Shown: one piece after another, positions 1 through 8,479 of the stretch | Layout: every line of letters begins with the position of its first letter | Numbering within the stretch: position 1 is the first letter of the stretch | Assembly (NCBI GenBank): GCA_024180945.1 | Contig: JAKSGN010000013.1 | Span: 682,001-746,000, forward strand | Direction: 5' to 3' | Source of the DNA: Macrophomina tecta | Lineage: Eukaryota > Ascomycota > Dothideomycetes > Botryosphaeriales > Botryosphaeriaceae | DNA: 64,000 nucleotides | Notes under the pieces: model-generated | Seen by the model: the letters and a program-made list of their open reading frames with translations, nothing else | The model's database searches: none | Told to the model about the DNA's origin: nothing | Made by a program: the position numbers and the translations under genes

Positions 1-708
1 CCTTGTCATACCGCTGTATTCTGAATATATTTGGACTTCTACCCGTCATTCGTTAACATTGTACCGCCAAACTTTCGGATCACCACACTGCAATAAAGAG
101 GTGAATCAGATGGTAGTGTGTCTGAGAGTGCCCTTGAGTTGAGGCTGTTTCTGATGTCGATCGTTTTTTGTCAAGCCGTATCGAAGTTATGGCAACTTCA
201 CGGAAGCTTCCGTAGAGTCTCGCACTCACAAGGCTGCTGTTGCTACAGTTTTGGTTGGATTTGTCGGATCTTACTCTGCAGAACACAACGTGGATTCTTT
301 TTTTGTAGGCTCGGTACATAACTATATTGAAACGTGAGTTAGTACATGACACAAACGGACAGAAGTCTTTACAAGTACAAAAGCGTGCGGAGATATATGG
401 CGCAATTTCGACTTTCGTAATTACGACCAAGACAGTATACCAGGTGAACTATCATAGGCACGGTGGCTTCTCGTGTCAAAGTGAGGCTGGAAAACCGCAA
501 GTCACCGATTCCCAGCAGCTTCAGTGCATGTTTATACCAGTGCACAGGACTTGGAAACGTCCCTGAAGATCGCGTATGTTTGGTTTTCTGGGCAAACTTA
601 AAAGGCAAAAAGGTAAACTCAAACTTTCATGGCACCGAGTTTTTTCCAAGGATGAAATCCTTTGTCCGCACCTTCCCCAGACTATAGCCACAACGCACCA
701 GCACTTTG

Positions 709-730
709 AAAAAAAAAAAAAAAAAAAAAA
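709..730 (+). repeat. Homopolymer A tract, 22 bases
   Basis: An uninterrupted run of 22 A follows ...gcactttg and is followed directly by GGT. It lies in gene-free DNA. It could be a slippage-expanded mononucleotide repeat or the fossil tail of a retroposed RNA. No target-site duplication is obvious by eye. Confidence 0.9.
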
Positions 731-1106
731 GGTCATCCGCTGCTGGCATGTCAAGAATCCCGCCTGCTGTCGAGCTGTTACAGATGACGTCATTGATTAG
801 CCGATTTGCCAATATGCGGTTGTTAAGTCTATCATAGCCAACGAGGCAAAAATTTACTTTATGCTTTGATCATATTACGACGGTTATGCTCCGTGCGTGT
901 CCAAAATGTGCCTCCGTGGGCCAAAATATTTAGTCCGGCAGAGAGTAGATACTGATTTGCCGATAGACCCCGCTTCTGGCGTACGTGCTTCTCTCTTGAG
1001 TCCATTCAAAGATCCGGAATGCTGAGAGTCCCGAACTCCAGAATTAGAAGTATATCGCTGAGAAGAGGAGATTTCAGGTCCTCTGAGTGAGCCTTCGCAT
1101 TTTGTC

Positions 1107-1130
1107 AAAAAAAAAAAAAAAAAAAAAAAA
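1107..1130 (+). repeat. Homopolymer A tract, 24 bases
   Basis: A run of 24 A is followed by GGT, as in the tract 400 bases upstream. No gene is near. The shared GGT 3' flank may be chance. Confidence 0.9.
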
Positions 1131-1310
1131 GGTACAAGAGACTACAGCAGTCAGCAAGATGCTAGATTTCCTGGTGATTTCCTGAGTTGAATCCCCGGGG
1201 CTACTACAGCTCCCTGAAACTCGTCCTATTTGTAGCTCGTGGTAGTATCTTGGCGTGGTAAGAGCAAGTAAGTCATACCGTGCTGTTTCACTGACAAGAT
1301 GCTAACAGCA

Positions 1311-1878
1311 CTACACGGGCTTATATTTTATTTCTTTCCTTCTCTTTGGAATTGAAGGATTTGGATGTCTTGGTGTCAATATCCGAGACACAGCACCATC
1401 TGAGCAGGCTTCCCCGCTATGCACTTCTGCTTCTTCCAGGACTTCATCGCGTGTAATCTTTCTTGGCTTTCGAATAGTACCAGAGGTGCGCCTCGGTATC
1501 GACCGGATAGGCCAAGTGAGGTGGATATTTTCCTGTAGAGGTGCAGTTAATCGGATTTGCTTACCTCGTGTTTGGAAACTTATGGCGCAGCAAGCAACCA
1601 ATGCAGGGCCGGCTAATAGTAATATGACTGCGGAGTAGGAAACCCGGATTCACACGATGACCCGCAACTGGCGGCTTTTGCAAGGGCCAGACAGTGTGTG
1701 AGCGCCTGAGGGGTCATTCTGCCCCCCGACTCACCCGAAGCCACATCCATACGTTGTAGGTAGGATTGCAATGCGGTGATCTGAGAGGTGGACTGCTTAC
1801 AATTCTATGGCCAAGTCCTTCCTGTAGGAATTCACATACCGAGGCTCGTTTGCGGAGGCGACGGAACCACCAGTCCAT
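1311..1878 (-). CDS. Possible small single-pass membrane protein (three exons)
   Basis: I do not recognise this gene. A reading frame with no stop runs from 1627 down to the TAG at 1311. It begins with a hydrophobic stretch (VILLLAGPALVACCAISF) followed by a basic, Arg/Lys/Pro-rich tail. Two upstream mini-exons join in phase. Exon 1 is 1840-1878 (starts MDWWFRR), with intron 1781-1839 (GTATGT donor, CTCTCAG acceptor). Exon 2 is 1735-1780, with intron 1628-1734 (GTGAGT donor, CCGCAG acceptor). Exon 3 is 1311-1627. The total is 402 nt, 133 residues, divisible by three. The upstream minus-strand frame stays fairly open to about 2440, broken by a few stops, so this may be the 3' part of a larger decayed gene. 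The model rests on splice-site reading only. Confidence 0.3.
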
Positions 1879-2466
1879 TGTGCATTCTTTCTCTGCTTAG
1901 TATCTTCTCAATTCACGAGGACCATTGGTCACTCTGCTTGAATCATCTGAACAACTGAGGCTTTTGGGGGCGAGCAGTTCCCGCTTGGCAAAGCGTGTTC
2001 CGCCAACCAGAAACTCTCCCTCAATGTGTGCCTCGGCAAGTCTTCACTGCCTCTCCGCCCAGGAATCCCACGCTTCCCCACACCATCTGCAAATCCGGGT
2101 GGCTCTCCGTAGTCTCGTAATATGAAGAAACAAAGCGGCGGATACAGCCAGGTTTGATCGGTAGTCAAGGCTTAGCATCGTTACCAAGGCCTGCTGTGCG
2201 ACCACTTACACCACGGATGACCTGTATAACGGGCCGCTTCCACAGCTCAAGGCGTCTATCGCCTCGGTTCCTAGACCTGAAGGCACTAAACACCCCCCTC
2301 TCGATCCCAATGTGGCTGCATCTCAATCAATTTCTTCCCCAGGTCGCGAGGACTTCAAGATTTTGGCCGAGGCTACGAAACCTCTCGCGATGGCATTGGT
2401 CGAAACTCGAACGACCTTTTTTGCATTGAGCTGAGCATATCAGACAGCTAGGAAGGCTCTGAAGTC
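1879..2466. other. Intergenic, upstream of cutinase
   Basis: This region separates the possible minus-strand gene from the cutinase. On the minus strand one frame (about 2440 to 1879) contains only four stop codons and includes a Cys-x2-Cys...Trp-x2-Trp-x-Glu-Arg stretch near 2050-2090 that resembles a degenerate zinc-finger. The evidence is weak. The right end should contain the cutinase promoter. Confidence 0.3.
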
Positions 2467-2473
2467 TATAAAA
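2467..2473 (+). promoter_or_regulatory. TATA box of the cutinase gene
   Basis: TATAAAA followed by GG sits 121 bp upstream of the cutinase ATG, a normal spacing for a strongly regulated fungal gene with a short leader. Confidence 0.6.
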
Positions 2474-2593
2474 GGTGGACGAGAATGCAGTAAATTTAAG
2501 AACCAAGCTAGCTGAAGACTTCCAGCAAGCCCTTGCAAGACCAGGCGCTTTCGTTTCATTCACGATACATTTCTCCACCGTCTGCAACCCAAG

Positions 2594-3431
2594 ATGAAAA
2601 CCACCACTATTGTCTTGCTGTTTTTTGTCGGCCTATCTCTAGGCTCGCCCATCAATTTCGAGGCCCGCGAACCCGAGGCCGTTGCGGAGCTTGAAGCCCG
2701 TCAGTTCACTGGAACCGGCGTTACGGCCAATGAACTCAAGAACGGACCTTGCAAGCCGGTCACTTACATCTTCGCGAGGGGCTCGACTGAGCTGGGAAAC
2801 CTGGTAAGCGTCAATATCTATCAAGAAAAACCCACCGCAGCTGGACCAACATCTCAGCGCTTCCACCTTTATGGAACAGCAGAAAGCCAACAAAAGTACT
2901 AACATCATCACAGGGACAGACTGTCGGACCAGCGCTTGCCAACCAGCTGAAGTCCCAGTTCGATGTTGCCGTCCAGGGCGTGGACTACCCCGCCTCCCTG
3001 ACGACCAATTTCTTCGGCGGATCCCTTGTCGGAATTAGTGAGATGAGGGATATGTTCAACCTGGCCGCCAGCAAGTGCCCAGATACCATCATTGTCGGCG
3101 GTGGGTACAGGTATGTCGGCTGCAACAGGGAATTGAGGCCAGGGACTGACAGTCAAGAAGTCAGGGTGCCGCCCTCACGCACCGCTCTGTCGAGGACTTG
3201 TCATCCAGCGTCCGCAATCGCATCGCCGGCATCGTCACTTTCGGTGATACCTACAACCTGCAGTCCGGCGGACGCATTCCAGGTCTTCCACACGAGAAGC
3301 TCAGGATCATCTGCAACACCGGAGATCTCGTCTGTGCGGGCACCCTTATCATTGCTCTGCCTCACCTGGATTATGTCCGCCGCGTTCCCGAGGCTGCGTC
3401 GTTCTTGGCCGGTCGCATCAGGGCTACTTGA
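2594..3431 (+). CDS. Cutinase, secreted serine esterase
   Basis: Hydrolyses cutin polyester of the plant cuticle outside the cell (carbohydrate esterase family 5). There are three exons: 2594-2803, 2914-3110 and 3161-3431, with introns 2804-2913 and 3111-3160. The spliced protein is 225 residues, typical for the family. Residues 1-17 are a signal peptide (MKTTTIVLLFFVGLSLG), followed by an acidic propeptide ending at EAR near residue 36. The second intron splits the codon of the nucleophile. Joining 3110 to 3161 gives G-Y-S-Q-G with Ser136. The rest of the triad is Asp191 in CNTGDLVC and His204 in PHLDY. Cys53/Cys125 and Cys187/Cys194 match the two family disulfides. The chain appears complete. 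Cutinases are normally induced by cutin monomers; a TATA box lies 121 bp upstream. Confidence 0.93.
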
Positions 3432-4553
3432 TCGTCAAATAGGTTCACTGTGCGGTCTACCCTTCCCCGGCATATGTGGCTTATGATTCTTCGTCGCTCA
3501 CTTACACTGTTGTATTATGGGAAGGTATGGAGGGGGGTCTCTTAGCTTGACGGTTGTTTACTCTTAACAGATAAGAGGATCACTGCATGATCATGCGAGC
3601 CGTTTATTTCTACGTAGCTACCCAAATGCACATGTTTTCAGCGCCGCTGTCTTCTCTCGACGCTTGCATGACTTCGATGCGCTGGGCTGGTATTCTCATA
3701 GTTCCCAAGCCTTCGTTGCGGGCTATGGTATGCACAGTCCACCATGCGCAGTTTCGCGGATCGGAATGCAGAAGGGCCTGACACTCCACTGCTTGCGATT
3801 GGCCGAGCTTGCGCTGAAGCAATTACTGTAAGCGTAAAATCGATGACCGACTTGGCAATAGTGAAACTTGGCGCAGAGCCAATTGTGACCATTGAAATGG
3901 GGAGATATTGATATAGACCCAGGAAAGCCGGTTCAATATCCAGTGGAACATTATTCCCGTGGGCAATTCAGGCCACTCTCAAGAAGAGGGAGTAGTCTCA
4001 AGGCGCGGGGGCTGAAAGCGAGTCAGAGGGCTCGGTGATTTTTTTTTTTTTTTTGGCGCAACACTTTCTCCGGAATCCCCAGTCGATATCAAAATGTGGG
4101 ACGTGCAACAGAAAGCCTGCGACGAAAAGGCCTACTTCTCGATTCCTGCGTTCCAGAAGCCGGCTGTTGGCTTGAACTGGTAGAATTGCGGATTCTCCAC
4201 GACTCGGCGACCCTGATTAAGGACCTCAGGTCCAAGCTGAACCAAACCCCATGCTCACCGCATCTCCCCTCGCCAGGCAAGAAGCGGCATTGATCCGAGG
4301 GAGCAGCTTCCGGAAAAGACGTAAGACCGGCTTGGCTTCTTGGCTTCTTTGATTGCGGAGCAGCTGTGAGGCTCTCAATCTACTCCCGGGCCGTTACCAA
4401 GCATCCACCCCCGTAAATGCGGGGTAGTCCTATTCGTCCACCAACACGTTAAGTCCGATCACTCACCGTCAGGTAGCGGGTATGGCGTCTCCGTTTTCCG
4501 ACGTCGGGAGCGGGTTGCGGCATCTGCACCGCCAGATTGAGCCACAGGAGAGC
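3432..4553. other. Intergenic between cutinase and tannase
   Basis: No gene is supported. It contains a T16 tract at 4039-4054 and a short imperfect tandem of GGCTTCTT units near 4331-4350. The right end is the promoter of the tannase gene. Confidence 0.5.
4039..4054 (+). repeat. Homopolymer T tract, 16 bases
   Basis: A run of 16 T between GGTGA and GGCGC in gene-free DNA. It is an A-tract when read on the minus strand. Confidence 0.85.
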
Positions 4554-4563
4554 TTTTAAAAGG
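4554..4563 (+). promoter_or_regulatory. TATA-like box of the tannase gene
   Basis: TTTTAAAAGG, within the palindrome CTTTTAAAAG, lies about 80 bp upstream of the chosen ATG at 4635. Confidence 0.4.
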
Positions 4564-4634
4564 TAGGACAATGGCCATGTTTCTCCTCGCCGTTGGATCT
4601 GCTCGCTCCATACCTTCCAGCGTCCTTGCAAGAA

Positions 4635-6188
4635 ATGATGCGGCACGTGAAGGCCTCTGGCCGCTTTATTGCATTGGCGCTGCCTGCCCTCATCAGTGCG
4701 GTATCCGATGCTGGGACATCTTGTTCTCCAGATGCCATTCCCACTCCTGAATTATTCGGCGGACAAGTTCTCTCCCTCTCCGCTTCAACGGTCGACAATT
4801 ACAGCGGAACTCCCAGCTTCTGCAATGTCACGGTCCAATACACCCATCCCGGTCAAGATGACAGGATCAACGTGTTCGTCTACCTACCACTGAACGGCTG
4901 GAACGAACGATTCCTTGGCTCGGGTGGTGGTGGCTGGCGGATGAGATCCGAAGACACCGTCCTCACCACCGAAGTTGCGAAAGGATACGCCGTAGGAGCC
5001 ACCGACGGCGGACACGACTGGATCTCAGAAAGCGCTGAGTCCTGGGCGCTCCTCAGTCCCGGCAACATCAACGCACCTCTCCTCAACAATTTCGCCGCCG
5101 TGGCCCTAGAAGATGCGACTATCTTAGGCAAGGCCGTCACCGCGAGTTTCTACGGCCAGGACCCCAAGTACTCGTACTGGAGTGGATGCTCCACCGGTGG
5201 CCGGCAGGGACTCATGCTGGCGCAGCGATTCCCTGAACTGTACGATGGCATCCTGGCAACAGCTCCCGCTATAAACTGGGCGAAGTTCCTCGTGGCGGAG
5301 TACTGGCCGCAGTTCGTAATGAACCAGCTGGGTGTGTATCCAACCCCCTGTGAGTTCAACGCCATCATCTCCGCCGCGATCGAGGCCTGTGATGGGTTGG
5401 ATGGAGTTGAAGACGGTATAATTGCGGATCCGACGCATTGCGACTTCGACCCTACTTCCATCGTCGGCCAAGAATTCTCGTGCGGGAACTTCAGCGGCGC
5501 TGTTTCTGAAGAAGCTGCAATCATCTTGCAGAAGACCTGGGCGGGTGCGCGCACGCGGAACGGCAACTTTTCCTGGTACGGCCTTAGTCCAGACACTCCT
5601 GTTGTGGGTCTCGTGAATACGTCGTGTGTTGGCCAGGATTGCACTGGTGCGCCGTTCGACATTGCCAGAGAATGGATCGAACTGTGGATCAAGAGGGGCG
5701 ACCCGGATTTCGACATCGCCAACATTTCCCATGCGGAGTACGATGCCATTTTCCACCGCTCAGTGAACCAGTACAAGTCAATCATGAGCACGGATGACCC
5801 TGATCTCTCGCAGTTCAAGGAGGCCGGAGGCAAGATGATCACCTGGCACGGTCTGGCCGACCCGTTGATTTTCCCGGAGGGCACAAGGGACTACTATGAG
5901 AAAGTGCTGGAGATGGATCCTGCGGCAGCTGACTTCTACCGATTTTTCAGGGCGCCTGGGGTCGGCCACTGCAGGGGAGGAGCTGGTCCCATCCCGACGA
6001 AAGCGTTCGATTCGCTGGTGGCTTGGGTTGAGGAGGGCATCGCGCCGGAGACGCTGCCTGCGAGTGTGACAGTGGCGGGTAACGCTACCAGAGAGCTGAA
6101 CCTGTGCCCTTATCCGCTGGTTGCAGCGTACAAGGGCGGTGATATCCTCAAGGCGTCCTCATATGAGTGTAGTGCTAGCTTCAATTAG
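4635..6188 (+). CDS. Secreted tannase / feruloyl esterase family protein
   Basis: Tannase family (PF07519) serine esterase that releases gallic or ferulic-type acids from plant polyphenols or arabinoxylan; the substrate cannot be told from sequence. It is a single exon of 517 residues. The reading frame is open further upstream, but 4635 is its first ATG and opens a good signal peptide (MMRHVKASGRFIALALPALISAVSDA). The family CS-D-HC motif is complete: Cys185-Ser186 in SGCSTGGRQG, Asp409 in GLADPLIFP and His445-Cys446 in GVGHCRGG. A Ca-site-like stretch, DGLDGVEDGI with a following Cys, lies in the lid region as in FaeB-type enzymes. Several N-x-S/T sites suggest glycosylation. With the cutinase upstream on the same strand it fits a plant-polymer role. 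Confidence 0.9.
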   Translation: MMRHVKASGRFIALALPALISAVSDAGTSCSPDAIPTPELFGGQVLSLSASTVDNYSGTPSFCNVTVQYTHPGQDDRINVFVYLPLNGWNERFLGSGGGGWRMRSEDTVLTTEVAKGYAVGATDGGHDWISESAESWALLSPGNINAPLLNNFAAVALEDATILGKAVTASFYGQDPKYSYWSGCSTGGRQGLMLAQRFPELYDGILATAPAINWAKFLVAEYWPQFVMNQLGVYPTPCEFNAIISAAIEACDGLDGVEDGIIADPTHCDFDPTSIVGQEFSCGNFSGAVSEEAAIILQKTWAGARTRNGNFSWYGLSPDTPVVGLVNTSCVGQDCTGAPFDIAREWIELWIKRGDPDFDIANISHAEYDAIFHRSVNQYKSIMSTDDPDLSQFKEAGGKMITWHGLADPLIFPEGTRDYYEKVLEMDPAAADFYRFFRAPGVGHCRGGAGPIPTKAFDSLVAWVEEGIAPETLPASVTVAGNATRELNLCPYPLVAAYKGGDILKASSYECSASFN

Positions 6189-7056
6189 TTGGAGAAGATG
6201 ATGCGGTTATTCGGACTCGAAGAAATGGAAATGATGTTCACATCGCATACAATTCCTTGATGGGGTTTTCGGAGGAAGACGCGGGTACTGATGGCCCTTC
6301 GCCTCCGCGGCTCCTGCTTAGTAGCGGGAAGATGCAAGTGGTTGCTATTTGGTCCACCAGCCATTTTGGGCAAAGCTGGACGGCGTTGGAGCGTCATTGT
6401 GGCGTCTGCTCTTCAAGAGGTGGTGAATGAGCAGGCTGGCAGCGTCCGAGACAGCGAGAAACAACGGTGTTCTTCTTCCGGCGGCCCTAAAACAAAAGAT
6501 GCTGGGCTCGTTTCCTCACCGGCGTGAATGGGTGACGGCGGGGTTGCCTCCAGTCGCGATTCGCTGCCTACAACGCCCTCGATGACAGCAGTAGACAAGC
6601 CAGCCCAAGTGGAGTGGCTGTGGACATAAGGGTTCTTCGTGTCCGCAATGAGCGCAGAGGTACTCGCAACAGGCTGGTGGATCCAGATGTGCCAGGTGTG
6701 TTTGACCAAGAAGAGTGAAACACGTGATGGATGTGGCTAGTGGTTGGCCTCTGCCCAGGGTGTGCGATAAAGAAAGCTCCCTGGGCCTCTTCGTCCTCGT
6801 CCTCAGGGAAGAAACACCACCGACCCGCAGCGCGCTCCCGCAAACAAACGGCAAGGTCGCGAAACTCGAAATTGCTCCTCTGCTGCTGAAACGGAGCTCG
6901 CGGGCGCACTGAGCGCTTCCCGCCCGCCGCCTTGGCCGGGCCCTCCTCCAGCTGCCAGGCCCTCCGCTCCGCAACACTCTCCCAATTCGACTTCACCGCT
7001 TCCTCTCCTCGACACCCTCGACCTCGCGCGGCCCAGCGTCGCGTCCGCCGCCCACC
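6189..7056. other. Intergenic, upstream of Mso1 gene
   Basis: No gene is supported; small frames on both strands look random. The 300 bases before 7057 are CT/CG-rich, as is common for leaders of constitutive fungal genes. Confidence 0.5.
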
Positions 7057-7860
7057 ATGTCGTCCTACTTGTCGAACCTGCTCACCACCACCACCTCGCG
7101 CTACAACTCACTGCGTCGTAACCTCCTCGACAACGAAGCCGACGGCGACACCGAAGACGACTCGCACATCGCCCGCGTGCTACGCGCATACTACCAGGAG
7201 AAGGGCCGCCCGTTCCCTCCCTGGCTGCCTCCCGACCCCCGCGCTCCCTCGCCCGCTCCCACCCAGCAATTTGTGCGCTCCACCGGGCCACAAGCCATGC
7301 AACCTCCCGGTAGCAGAGGCGGCCTCAGCGACCTGTGGGACCCGCCCACATCGCAGACCCCGCCGCCGCAGCCTGGCTCCCTGAGGAGCAGAGCACCCCC
7401 CAGGGGAGGCCCCGGTGCCGGGAGGGGCGGCTTCTTGCAGCCCGAGCCCAGCCAGGGAGGAGGGCGCCCGCTGCCCAGCCAGCGCGCCGGCAGCTACCAG
7501 AGCTCCTTCTCGCAAGGCTCGCGCCCCTCGTTCGACTCGCAGCCTCCCGGCAGCGCGGGCAGCGGTTCGGCACAAGACAGGTTGAAGGCGCGGCTCTGGG
7601 GATCGGGCAGATCGGGCAGCCCTACAGGTTCAGCAAGCAGCAGTCCGGCAGGTTCACCAGGAGTCCCGCCGACAGGGAGCAGAAATCCGTTTGAGAGAGC
7701 AGCGAGTGCTAACTCTGGCGGTAGATGGGCCGGCGGTAACTTCGACGAAGGAAGCGGCGGTGATATCAGCAGCAGCAGCAGCGGCGGCGGCGGCGGCGGC
7801 GGCGGCGGCAGCGGCCGAGGGCGAATCGGATTGCCTAGCGGGCCTAGAGCATACAGATGA
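7057..7860 (+). CDS. mso1: Mso1-like Sec1-binding exocytosis protein
   Basis: The N-terminus (residues 1-55: MSSYLSNLL, then RYNSLRR, DGDTEDDSHI and VLRAYY, ending RPFPPWLPPDP) matches the Mso1 Sec1-binding region (PF14475). Mso1 binds the SM protein Sec1 and helps SNARE-driven vesicle fusion at sites of polarized growth. It is a single exon of 267 residues. After residue 60 the protein is low-complexity, rich in Pro, Gly and Ser, with a GGC/AGC trinucleotide run (about 7770-7812) encoding Ser and Gly repeats near the C-terminus. The last residues (PSGPRAYR) look like a natural end. The family assignment rests only on the N-terminal part. Confidence 0.8.
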   Translation: MSSYLSNLLTTTTSRYNSLRRNLLDNEADGDTEDDSHIARVLRAYYQEKGRPFPPWLPPDPRAPSPAPTQQFVRSTGPQAMQPPGSRGGLSDLWDPPTSQTPPPQPGSLRSRAPPRGGPGAGRGGFLQPEPSQGGGRPLPSQRAGSYQSSFSQGSRPSFDSQPPGSAGSGSAQDRLKARLWGSGRSGSPTGSASSSPAGSPGVPPTGSRNPFERAASANSGGRWAGGNFDEGSGGDISSSSSGGGGGGGGGSGRGRIGLPSGPRAYR

Positions 7861-8479
7861 GAAGGTATTGTCGCGGTGGAAGCATTGCACAGCGTTCAGC
7901 GGGCGGCTCATTGTTGGCGGCGTCACACGGCAAAGGGAGCTCCGACGGATGGTGCATTGGGGCATATTTCCATGTTTTCTGGGTCTGCGATTTCTGGTTC
8001 ACGGCTGGGCTTTCGCCGGCATTCACGCGCAGGATGGGGAACCTCAGGGCAGGACGAGTGCTGGGCGGGTAATACTGGGCTTGTACACACTCAGGAGGGA
8101 ACGAGTTCCGGGTGGCGGGATTTCGTCGCATCTAGAATATGAGAAGCTTTCAAATGGCGTCTGTCTGCATCCACGCGCGTGCGTCTTTGTTACATACAGT
8201 CTGGGAGGCAAATGGCAGGTCGCTTGCTTGTTCGCATCTCACCACTGTGGCGGTGCCGTGTGGCGGACGCACCCCGCCTGCGTCATCCGGGGCGGGCAGG
8301 CGGCCCTGTCCTGGTCCTGGTAGCCCGGCGCACTCCACCCATCCAGTAGAGCCACCCACGCCCATATGACCGCTCGCCAGCGCCTGCCCGAGCCCATTTC
8401 TGCCACGACCACGCGCCGCGCCGTGTGACGCGTCCGCAATTAGGCATCAGTCTTTAGAAAGCCTATCCCGCGCCACACC
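7861..8479. other. Intergenic between mso1 and gyp7
   Basis: 3' end of the Mso1 gene and promoter of the Gyp7 gene, both on the plus strand. No further gene or clear site is seen. Confidence 0.5.

Larger units (their letters stand above)
1..1310. other. Gene-poor left end
   Basis: No convincing coding region is seen here. Reading frames on both strands are short and not protein-like. The stretch holds two long A-tracts (709-730 and 1107-1130), annotated separately. The sequence is moderately AT-rich compared with the flanking genes. Confidence 0.5.

Noticed and set aside
5124..5884. Two long minus-strand frames inside the tannase gene
   Set aside because: Antisense shadows of a clearly conserved esterase.
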